Assembly (NCBI RefSeq): GCF_020447315.1
Contig: NZ_JAJADQ010000006.1
Coordinates: 124,001-188,000, forward strand
Reading direction: 5' to 3'
Length of the DNA stretch: 64,000 nucleotides
Source: Hymenobacter nitidus
GTDB lineage: Bacteria; Bacteroidota; Bacteroidia; Cytophagales; Hymenobacteraceae
In this document: piece after piece, positions 55,060 through 62,597 of the stretch
How positions within the stretch are numbered: position 1 is the first letter of the stretch
Layout of the letters: the number at the start of each line of letters is the position of its first letter
Made by a program: the position numbers and the translations under genes
The notes under the pieces: model-generated
The model's input: the letters and a program-made list of their open reading frames with translations, nothing else
The model's database searches: none
Told to the model about the DNA's origin: nothing

Positions 55060-58000
55060 ATGACAACAATCTTACGCATAACAGCGGTGCTGTTATTCTG
55101 GTTGGCACTAGCCCCTACCAAGGTGCAAGCGCAAGAAGGCCAGGCATTTTCCTGCGATGGTACCTTCTACCAGATCCGCCAGATCAACACGGGTGCTGCT
55201 GCCTACTCGGCGCTGTACGTGGTCGACCGGTCTACGGCGGCTTACACTACCAGCGTTTATACGTTTGGCGGCACCAACAGCACCGGCAACCTGGGCGTAG
55301 TACTCAACGCGCTGGGCTACAACCCCCAGGACAGCTACCTCTACGCCGTAACCTACCCCGCCGACAACGGCACCCCAGACCCAGTGGAGGGCATTCACCT
55401 GTACCGCATTGGTCGGGGTGGCATCCGCGACCTGGGCAAGACCAACCTGCCGGTAGCACAGTACAACTCCGGCACCATCGACAAGCAGGGCAACTTCTAC
55501 CTGGCCACGCGCCAAAGCGCCGGTCAGTTCCTGGATAAGCTGTTCCGCCTGAAGCTGTCGGATTTCGGTACCGTACTCACTCAGCACGATGAGCTGCCAG
55601 TGGTGACGGGCACGGGCGCTGCCACCACCGTCGACTTTACCGACATTGCCTACAGCCCCACGGATGACGGGATTTACGGCTCCAGCTACCTGGAAGACTT
55701 GTTCAAGATCAACATCGTTACGACCAATAACGTCGAGCGGGCCGTTCTGTCGACCGTAAAAACGGGAACCAACACCACGGTTGTAGGCTCGAACTTCTTC
55801 GACATTGCCGGCAACCTTTATACCTACTCCAACACGGGTGGTATCTACTCCGTCGATACGAGCAACGGCACGGCCACACTTATCAGCAACGTGGACGCCG
55901 CCCCCAACAGCGACGGCGCCAGCTGCATCAACCCCAGTGAGCGGATTGACGTGGTGAAAGACCTGATCAGCGTCACGCCGACGGGTGCGACCCGTCAGTT
56001 CGACGTCCGTTTCAACATTCAGGTGAAGAACACGGGTACATCGACGGCTACCAACGTACAGGTTTCGGACTTCCTGGTGGCCAACGGTACCTTCCCGACG
56101 GCTACCGCCCTGTCGATTATCAACCGGTCGATTACCAACAACGGTGCCAACGGCGGCGCCGCGCCTACCCTGGCGCCGAACGCTGCCTATAACGGCCAGA
56201 CCACCAACGCTGACCTGCTGACCGGCAACCAGAGCCTGACCGCCGGCCAGAGCGCCCTGATTGACTTCACAGTCCGGGTTACCTTCGGCAATGGTACTCC
56301 CACTACACCGGCGCTGAACAGCGCTTACGCCTCTACCATCAGTGGTACGGCAGCCAACCAGGGCCACATCCAGCTGTCGAACGGCGACGTGCTGCCCCCT
56401 GGCAACCTGCTGGCGCAGGATCAATCGACCAACTCGGCGGTTCTGCCCCTGACGGCCAACGGCGACACGCCTTCGGCTACGCCTATTCGCTTCGGTATCT
56501 CGATTCAGGGTACCGTATTCGAAGACATGAACTACGGTGGTGGCCTGGGCCGCGACCAGGCTACCAGCCAGGGTCGGCCCCTGCCCGGAGCCCGGGTAGA
56601 ACTCTACACGACCAGCATAACTACTGGCGGCGCTTATCAAGGGTTTGCCACCACGGATGCCAGTGGCAACTATGTGTTCACGAACCTTCTCAATGGCAAC
56701 CCGCTTGCCGCCAGCACGGATTATCAGGTACGGGTGGTGAATACCTCCGTAACCAGCAGCCGTCCGAACCGCTTCGCGGCCAACGTGGTAGGCGTGCAGA
56801 CCTACATCTACAATAACACCAACCAGGTAGGTGGTGCCAACCCCAACCAGAGCGACGTAGGCCCGAACGCCACCAATGCCACGATCAACAGCCTGCAAGG
56901 GCAAGCCGCAACGACCATTCTGCAGTCCCTGGTTACGGTTACGACCCAGGCTTCGGGTGCCCGCACCGGCGTTGACTTCGGCTTTAACTTCGACACGGTA
57001 GTCAACACCCGCGACAGTGGTCAGGGCTCGTTGCGCCAGTTCATCCAGAACAGCAGCTACCTGGCCAACGACAACCTGGCCCAGGTAGGCCTGCCGGCCG
57101 GCAAGGAGCACGCCATCTTTATGATGAACGACGGCATCGTGAGCACCGGTGGCCTGCGCGGTGCGGGCTTCGCAGCCGCTGGCTACAGCGCTACCACCGG
57201 CATCTTCACCATCACACTGGCCTCGGCCTATGACCCCATGTACGACGATAACACCGTTATCGACGGCAAGCTGCAGTCGAACCGTACGGGCGAAGATGTG
57301 GCCGTTACGCCAAACAATACGGGTGCTGAAGTTGCCATCAACTTCAACCGCTTTGCCGGTCTGATTACGCAGGGTGCTAATACCCGGATTGCCTCGCTGG
57401 CGTTGAGCAACGCCTTGGGAACCGGTCTGAATAGTGCCAACGGATCCGCCCGCGTAGAAGCGGATGGCTTTGCAGTCACGTTTAACGGCGCAAACACGGC
57501 CGGCTCTATTGTAACGGACATCACTGCCCAGAGCAACTTTGTGGGTGGCGTACGCCTGCAGAATGGCGCTACCGGAGTAACCGTCAGCAACAACAGCCTG
57601 CGTACTGCTGCCACCAACGCAGCTGACTTCAACTATATCAACTCGGATGGTGTGGGCGTTAGTCTGGCCAATGCTTCGGGCAACACTATCACCGGCAACG
57701 CCATCAACGCCAACGCCGGCTACGGCATCGTGCTGGCCGCCGGTGGCACGAACAACTCCAACACCATCAGCGGTAACACCATCAGCGGCAACGGTGCTGG
57801 TACTATTACTGATAACGATGCGGGTATTGCCATCTTGGCCGGCAACAACAACCTGATCAGCGCCAACACCATCACGGGTAACTCCGGCGACGGTATCGTG
57901 GCCATGTCCGGCACGTCGGGCAACCGCTTCACGCAAAACAACACCAGCGCCAACACCGGTGGCAGCGCTACCGGCAACCTGGGCATCGACCTTTCGTCGA

Positions 58001-59034
58001 ATGCCACGGCTACTGGCGACGGTGTGTCGCTGAACGCCAACAACAAGACGGCCGCCAGCGGAGCCAACAGCCTGCTGAACTTCCCCGTCCTGACCCAGGC
58101 GACTATCACGACCGGCGGCAACCTGATTGTATCGGGTTACGCCCGGGCGGGCGCGCTCATCGAGTTCTTCGTAGCCAGCGCCGACCCGACCAGCTTCGGC
58201 GAAGGAGCTACTTACCTGTTCAACGCCACGGAAGGCGCCGCTGGTGACACCGACACGCGCTTTGCCAGCTACACCGGCGGCCGTGCCGATCTGAACCACG
58301 GCTCAGAAAGCGGAGTAAGCCGTTTTGTCTTCTCGATTCCGGTAACGGCCGCGCAGCGCACCAGCCTGGTAACGAACCGCCTGACGGCTACGGCTACCGT
58401 ACCAACCACCGTCAACAACTTGGCTGTGGGCAACACCTCGGAGTTCTCGGGCATTATCGCCGTGACCAACAACGCTCCGTTGCCCGTCGAGCTGACCTCG
58501 TTTGAAGCGAAGGCCGTGGGCGTAAACGCTCAACTGACCTGGGCTACCGCCTCGGAAACCAACAACGACCGTTTCGTAGTGGAGCGCGCGTACGGCGACC
58601 AGGCTTTCACCCAGATTGGCACCGTGAAAGGCTCGGGCACCAGCACGAAGTCGCACAGCTACAGCTTTGTGGATGCTAACGTTGGAGCCAAAAACCTGGG
58701 TACCATCTACTATCGTCTCAAGCAGATAGACACCGATGGCACCGTAAATCAGAGCCCGGTACGCACCGTGCTGTTCGAAACCGTGAAGGCTGAGCCCTCC
58801 GTGTACCCGAACCCCACCGTGCCCAACCAGGATGCCCAGCTCGACCTGCTGGCCCTGCCCGCCGGCAACTATCAGGTATCGGTAGTTGACATGACGGGCC
58901 GCACGCTGAGCAGCGCGACGTACGCGGGTGGTGAGTTGCACCCCTTCGCCGTCCGCAGCCTGACGTCGGGTTCTTACCTGGTCGTGATTCGCGGCAACAA
59001 CGTGAAAATCACGAAGCGTTTGGTGAAAAACTAA
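55060..59034 (+). CDS. Giant secreted adhesin-like protein with T9SS C-terminal sorting domain (2)
   Basis: A 1,324-residue paralog of the preceding gene. Signal peptide (ILRITAVLLFWLALAPTKVQAQ), then a beta-propeller-like N-terminal part of about 300 residues (YQIRQINTGAAAYSALYVVDRS). A DUF11-like segment, SdrD-B-like FGISIQGTVFEDMNYGGGLGR and the same beta-helix region (GNRFTQNNTSANTGG) follow. The C-terminal VELTSFEAKAVGVNAQLTWATASETNNDRF with the YPNPTVPNQDAQLDLLALPAG...GRTLSSATYAGG block is a T9SS type A signal. The last ~700 residues match the first giant closely in design, suggesting duplication. Start at ATG 55060; the frame opens at 54991. Confidence 0.88.
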   Translation: MTTILRITAVLLFWLALAPTKVQAQEGQAFSCDGTFYQIRQINTGAAAYSALYVVDRSTAAYTTSVYTFGGTNSTGNLGVVLNALGYNPQDSYLYAVTYPADNGTPDPVEGIHLYRIGRGGIRDLGKTNLPVAQYNSGTIDKQGNFYLATRQSAGQFLDKLFRLKLSDFGTVLTQHDELPVVTGTGAATTVDFTDIAYSPTDDGIYGSSYLEDLFKINIVTTNNVERAVLSTVKTGTNTTVVGSNFFDIAGNLYTYSNTGGIYSVDTSNGTATLISNVDAAPNSDGASCINPSERIDVVKDLISVTPTGATRQFDVRFNIQVKNTGTSTATNVQVSDFLVANGTFPTATALSIINRSITNNGANGGAAPTLAPNAAYNGQTTNADLLTGNQSLTAGQSALIDFTVRVTFGNGTPTTPALNSAYASTISGTAANQGHIQLSNGDVLPPGNLLAQDQSTNSAVLPLTANGDTPSATPIRFGISIQGTVFEDMNYGGGLGRDQATSQGRPLPGARVELYTTSITTGGAYQGFATTDASGNYVFTNLLNGNPLAASTDYQVRVVNTSVTSSRPNRFAANVVGVQTYIYNNTNQVGGANPNQSDVGPNATNATINSLQGQAATTILQSLVTVTTQASGARTGVDFGFNFDTVVNTRDSGQGSLRQFIQNSSYLANDNLAQVGLPAGKEHAIFMMNDGIVSTGGLRGAGFAAAGYSATTGIFTITLASAYDPMYDDNTVIDGKLQSNRTGEDVAVTPNNTGAEVAINFNRFAGLITQGANTRIASLALSNALGTGLNSANGSARVEADGFAVTFNGANTAGSIVTDITAQSNFVGGVRLQNGATGVTVSNNSLRTAATNAADFNYINSDGVGVSLANASGNTITGNAINANAGYGIVLAAGGTNNSNTISGNTISGNGAGTITDNDAGIAILAGNNNLISANTITGNSGDGIVAMSGTSGNRFTQNNTSANTGGSATGNLGIDLSSNATATGDGVSLNANNKTAASGANSLLNFPVLTQATITTGGNLIVSGYARAGALIEFFVASADPTSFGEGATYLFNATEGAAGDTDTRFASYTGGRADLNHGSESGVSRFVFSIPVTAAQRTSLVTNRLTATATVPTTVNNLAVGNTSEFSGIIAVTNNAPLPVELTSFEAKAVGVNAQLTWATASETNNDRFVVERAYGDQAFTQIGTVKGSGTSTKSHSYSFVDANVGAKNLGTIYYRLKQIDTDGTVNQSPVRTVLFETVKAEPSVYPNPTVPNQDAQLDLLALPAGNYQVSVVDMTGRTLSSATYAGGELHPFAVRSLTSGSYLVVIRGNNVKITKRLVKN

Positions 59035-59053
59035 GCGTAACATTCCAAGAGCA

Positions 59054-59088
59054 AAAAAAGCCTCTCCCATCCAGGGAGAGGCTTTTTT
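59054..59088 (+). terminator. Rho-independent terminator
   Basis: AAAAAAGCCTCTCCC pairs with GGGAGAGGCTTTTTT around ATCCA. The core matches that of the 54596-54667 palindrome after the paralogous gene (GCCTCTTCC there), but the outer arms are absent. Confidence 0.85.
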
Positions 59089-59175
59089 ATTACCCGTCAA
59101 ACACTGTAATGGCAACCGAATGGCTAACCGTAATGCTCGTTTCGGGGTATAGCAGGGTTCTACGCCGTTTCGACC

Positions 59176-60147
59176 ATGCCACACCGCTCCATTTCCGCGC
59201 CTCGCCACCGTGCCCCAGCCCTGCCCAGCACCGACTACGACGTTATAATCATTGGGGCGGGTAGCGCCGGGCTCAGTGCCGCCCTGTCCTTGGGTCGCTG
59301 CCTGCGTCGGGTGCTGGTCTGCGACGGAGGGCCGCCCCGCAATGCGCCTTCGCCCGGCGTGCAGAGCTTCTTCACCCGCGACGGTATCAAGCCGGCCGAG
59401 CTGCTGCGCGTGGGCCTCGACCAGCTTAAGCCCTACGACACGGTGGAAGTGCGCGCGGCCCAGGTGCAGCGCGTGACGCCGGGCTTCCAGGTGTTTGAGG
59501 TGGAAGCCGAGGGCGAATCGGGCCGGACCTTTACCGTTACGGCCCGCAAGCTGCTGCTGGCTACCGGCGTAGAAGACGAGCTGCCGCCCGTACCGGGCAT
59601 GCGCGACCTGTGGGGCCGCGGCGTGCTGCACTGCCCCTACTGCCACGGCTGGGAAGTGCGGGGCCAGGCTTTAGCCGTGTATGGGCAAGGCAAAATTGTG
59701 ACGGGCATGGCCCTGCTGGTCAGCCGCTGGGCTCCCGACCTGGTGGTGTGCACCGATGGCGCCGGTCATTTGTCGCCCAACGCCCGGCGCCGGCTGCGCC
59801 AGCAGAAAATCCAGCTCAATGAGGAGCCCATCAGTCATCTGGAGGGCACGGCCAACGGGCAGCTGCGCCATATCGTGTTCAAGAACGGGGACAAGCTGGC
59901 CCGCCACGCCTTGTTTGTGCATCCGCACCAGCACCAGCGCTCCACGTTGGCCGAGCAGCTGGGCTGCCGTCTTACCAGCAAAGGCGCCATCTGGATCAAC
60001 AAACACTCCCAGACCAGCATCAGTGGCCTTTACGCCGCCGGCGACATTACTCCGGGCCCGCAGAAAGCCCTGCTGGCCGCCGCCGAAGGCACGGAAGCCG
60101 CCATTGCAATTCACGAAACCCTGACGCGGGAAGAATGCCCGAAATAA
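59176..60147 (+). CDS. NAD(P)/FAD-dependent oxidoreductase, thioredoxin reductase-like
   Basis: A flavoprotein disulfide reductase-like enzyme of 323 residues. The N-terminal FAD-binding motif is VIIIGAGSAGLSAALSLG (about 24-41). CPYCHGWEV (near 154-162) is a CxxC where thioredoxin reductases have their redox-active Cys pair. ATGVEDELPPVPG, the central NADPH-binding VYGQGKIVTG-like segment and YAAGDITPGPQKALLAAAEG (FAD end) follow. The substrate is unknown; the N-terminal ~20 residues are a polar tail. It converges on the Roadblock pair with a shared terminator at 60189. Confidence 0.85.
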   Translation: MPHRSISAPRHRAPALPSTDYDVIIIGAGSAGLSAALSLGRCLRRVLVCDGGPPRNAPSPGVQSFFTRDGIKPAELLRVGLDQLKPYDTVEVRAAQVQRVTPGFQVFEVEAEGESGRTFTVTARKLLLATGVEDELPPVPGMRDLWGRGVLHCPYCHGWEVRGQALAVYGQGKIVTGMALLVSRWAPDLVVCTDGAGHLSPNARRRLRQQKIQLNEEPISHLEGTANGQLRHIVFKNGDKLARHALFVHPHQHQRSTLAEQLGCRLTSKGAIWINKHSQTSISGLYAAGDITPGPQKALLAAAEGTEAAIAIHETLTREECPK

Positions 60148-60188
60148 AATACTGACCAGAAGCGTAGTTGGCACACGCCAGAAGCAAA

Positions 60189-60220
60189 AAAGCCCATTAG
60201 CACGAAGGCTAATGGGCTTT
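60189..60220. terminator. Bidirectional terminator between converging genes
   Basis: AAAGCCCATTAGC pairs with GCTAATGGGCTTT around ACGAAG. A symmetric hairpin with A-tract on the left and T-tract on the right; it serves both the reductase and the Roadblock genes. Confidence 0.8.
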
Positions 60221-60243
60221 CTACGTCTAGCGAGAATCTGATT

Positions 60244-60603
60244 CTAGCTCAGGTTAGAGTGGGCTTTCAGGATCTGGCGGGCCTGGGCGAGGTTGGTGTC
60301 GCGCGAGTTAACGGCCAAGTACACGAACTGCGAGCCATCGGAGGAGAGCTTCAGCAGGTGCAGCTGGTCGGTCAGGGTGAGCAGGATGTCCTGTACGGTC
60401 TGGTTCAGCTTCAGAGCCTGAATAGCTTTGAGCTTGGCTTTCACCACCTCGGTGTTGTAGGCGGCAGCCGTTTCAATATCAAAATCGGCAATGTTGGCGT
60501 GCGACGCCAGCGGCATGCCGGTTTCGGTTTCTACTACGGCTACGGCCAGCAGGGTGGGCAGCTCGGCCAGAATTGCTTGAACGGTTTGTTTGGGACTTGC
60601 CAT
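60244..60603 (-). CDS. Roadblock/LC7-like protein, downstream member
   Basis: A 119-residue cytoplasmic protein starting MASPKQTVQAILAELPTLLAVAVVETETGMPLA. The helix-strand pattern (TVQDILLTLTDQLHLLKLSSDGSQFVYLAVNSRDTNLAQARQIL) is that of the Roadblock/LC7 fold, which regulates small GTPases of the MglA type. No GTPase gene is visible in the window. ATG at 60603 is chosen; the open frame reaches 60732 into the next gene. It lies 47 bp after the related gene upstream, with which it forms a pair. Confidence 0.7.
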   Translation of the reverse strand: MASPKQTVQAILAELPTLLAVAVVETETGMPLASHANIADFDIETAAAYNTEVVKAKLKAIQALKLNQTVQDILLTLTDQLHLLKLSSDGSQFVYLAVNSRDTNLAQARQILKAHSNLS

Positions 60604-60650
60604 TACTAAAATGAGCGTGTGATGTGAAAAGTGTGTAAAAAAACGTGAGA

Positions 60651-61073
60651 TTAAGCCGTGTGACGGCGCATTATTTCTTTGGCAATACCCAGGTTTGCAT
60701 CCGCCGTTCGCACGGCCAGAAAGCAATACCATTTCCCGTCGTTCAAGGGCCGCAGGTGGTGCAGCTGGTCCTCCAGAATAACCGAAACATCCGTCAGGGG
60801 GCCACCTACCCAGGCTTTGGCAGCCAAGGCATCCTCCATTGTCCGAAGCAGCTTGGCGTAGCGCAGGCTGATCTGGTTGGGATTGTAGGCGCTGTTGGTC
60901 GTGTAGAAGGCCAGAACTTTACCCGAGCTCGTGTCGACGACGCAGCTCATCAGCTGTTCCGGAATGTCGGCCAGCAGGCCTTCCAGCACTTGCATAGCGC
61001 GCTTTCCGCTTTCATCGGCTACTCCGGCAGTGACTTTCTTTAATTGGAGTCGGTTGAAAAACGGAATATTCAT
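60651..61073 (-). CDS. Roadblock/LC7-like protein, upstream member
   Basis: A 140-residue cytoplasmic protein of the same fold: MQVLEGLLADIPEQLMSCVVDTSSGKVLAFYTT and VSVILEDQLHHLRPLNDGKWYCFLAVRTADANLGIAKEIMRR. Alignment by eye with the downstream gene gives the same strand-helix order with low identity, so these are old paralogs. Paired Roadblock proteins can form a heterodimer. They probably act in gliding or polarity signalling, but this is inference. Confidence 0.7.
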   Translation of the reverse strand: MNIPFFNRLQLKKVTAGVADESGKRAMQVLEGLLADIPEQLMSCVVDTSSGKVLAFYTTNSAYNPNQISLRYAKLLRTMEDALAAKAWVGGPLTDVSVILEDQLHHLRPLNDGKWYCFLAVRTADANLGIAKEIMRRHTA

Positions 61074-61390
61074 TGGGAAAAAGGGGAACCGGTCTGTGGC
61101 AACCCGAGTAGGTACTCAGAGGTCGACCGATACTTCGTTGCAGGTAAAAGTGCGGGGGCGTTGGGTGGTGCCGGTGGTAGCCGGCAGCCGGGCAGGCAGA
61201 TAGTAGCGGGGCTGAGAGGCCGAAGCCCAAAAGCTCTTTAGAAAATCCGGGCGCGAGTTTCTAAAGAGTCCGGTGCAGCCTATTTTGGTAGCTGATACAA
61301 GCAAAAGGGATTTTTGTTGTCAACTTTTCTTTGTTGCTCGCCCTGGGTATTGGCTAGACGGCGTGGTATCAGGGTCTTACTAGCCCAAAC
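61074..61390. other. Intergenic region with hairpin at 61234-61268
   Basis: 317 bp without a gene. CTCTTTAGAAA (61234-61244) and TTTCTAAAGAG (61258-61268) pair perfectly with a 13-nt loop. In minus-strand reading it is followed by CTTTTGGG, which could be a weak terminator for the carboxypeptidase-regulatory protein gene. Promoters for the Roadblock pair must lie here. Confidence 0.4.
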
Positions 61391-62092
61391 TTAAAAATTC
61401 CACCAGTGGCGCTTTTTTACTTTGGCCACGGCGTCGGTACGGGGTAGCAGCGTCACGTTCTGCACGCTGCGGCCTTTTACCTGCACTTCATCTTCGGTGT
61501 AGCCACCGTAGCCAAACTGCAGCTTCGAGGTCTGGTTGGCGGGCACCAGCAACGAGTAAGTACCCTGGGCATTGGTCGTTACGCCCCGGCCGCTGGTTTT
61601 GTCCAGCACAGTGGCGCCCACCAGCGGACGGCCATTCTCGTCCAGAATCCGACCGTTTACCACGGCCATCTTCTTGGCGGCAGCTTCAGCCGCTACGGAG
61701 CTCATTTCCTCACTGGCGGCCATGGCCAGCGTGGCCGAGGGCACACCTACCCGCGCGTCTTTGGAGGGCAGGCTGGTACCAGCCAGCACGGCCCCGCTAA
61801 GCAGGGCGCCCACCAGTACGATAGAGCCGGCCCGCCGACGGAAACGGACTGGTTCAGTGCGCATCAGGTGGAACTGGTGCTGCAGCCAGCCTACCGGGCG
61901 CACGGTGTGGCCGGCGGCACGCAGGGTGTAAAAACGTTTTAGCGCTTCATCACCAGCATTGGGATTTGCCTTGAGGTACGCGTCCACAAGGTCAGCATTG
62001 TGGCCCGACAAGTCGCCGCGCAGGTAGGCGTCGCGGTAGGTCGGTAGTAATTCTCCTGTTACAGGATGGAACGGGTAAGCTGTTAAAGCCAT
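61391..62092 (-). CDS. Single-pass membrane protein with C-terminal carboxypeptidase-regulatory-like domain
   Basis: A 233-residue protein. The N-terminal ~85 residues are cytoplasmic and charged (YRDAYLRGDLSGHNADLVDAYLKANPNAGDEALKRF). A transmembrane helix (GSIVLVGALLSGAVLAG, about 90-106) follows, then a C-terminal CarboxypepD_reg-like beta domain (VVNGRILDENGRPLVGATV, TTNAQGTYSLLVP) in the periplasm. The layout resembles anti-sigma-like membrane proteins. The sequence ends KKRHWWNF. Start at ATG 62092 (MALTAYPF); the frame is open to 62137. Confidence 0.7.
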   Translation of the reverse strand: MALTAYPFHPVTGELLPTYRDAYLRGDLSGHNADLVDAYLKANPNAGDEALKRFYTLRAAGHTVRPVGWLQHQFHLMRTEPVRFRRRAGSIVLVGALLSGAVLAGTSLPSKDARVGVPSATLAMAASEEMSSVAAEAAAKKMAVVNGRILDENGRPLVGATVLDKTSGRGVTTNAQGTYSLLVPANQTSKLQFGYGGYTEDEVQVKGRSVQNVTLLPRTDAVAKVKKRHWWNF

Positions 62093-62597
62093 TGTCGTAA
62101 AATAAAGGTGTGAAAAAATGAATGAGGACTGTAGCACATTATACCTGGCAACAGACCAATATCTACTGTGAATAATCCTAATACCAATGATATTCGATAA
62201 ATGTTTTAATTTTTGATATGAAAGTACCTTTACAGTCGATAAAAAGCTCGTATTGTTCAGTTTACCAACTAGTTTGTAACGGTTTTTATATTTCCTGGTA
62301 ACCGATTAATGCAAGCTCAACAGTATCAATAAGCAGAACCACACTTACCCTGATCCAATGCGGACCGTGCCCAGATCATTGCTTGCGAGTACCACCAACC
62401 GAAAATAATTATGCCCCGAACCGCTAGCAAAGACCGCACGGCAAGACGGACCCAAAAACCTCCTACCCCGCGTAGCAGCGTGAAACTACTACGCGGACAG
62501 ATATTGCCTCCCAGGCGTTTTTTGTTTGCCCTATAGTGTGTAGCTTACGAAGTTGCCGACCTTAGCCTATTGCGCCATACCCGTCTCTGAGTAATTT
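62093..62597. other. AT-rich intergenic region between divergent genes
   Basis: 505 bp, clearly lower in GC than the coding DNA. It must carry the promoters for the two divergent genes. CCGCGTAG (62468-62475) and CTACGCGG (62489-62496) form a hairpin. A 41-codon ORF at 62411 was considered and rejected. No motif is convincing. Confidence 0.4.

Noticed and set aside
55108..58299. Long antisense ORF of 1,063 codons opposite the second giant T9SS gene
   Set aside because: It mirrors a GC-rich, repeat-rich coding gene and has no signal peptide, domain or start context. The sense gene has clear domains and a T9SS tail.
62411..62536. 41-codon ORF in the 62.1-62.6 kb intergenic region
   Set aside because: Basic low-complexity peptide, contains a hairpin, no start context or similarity.
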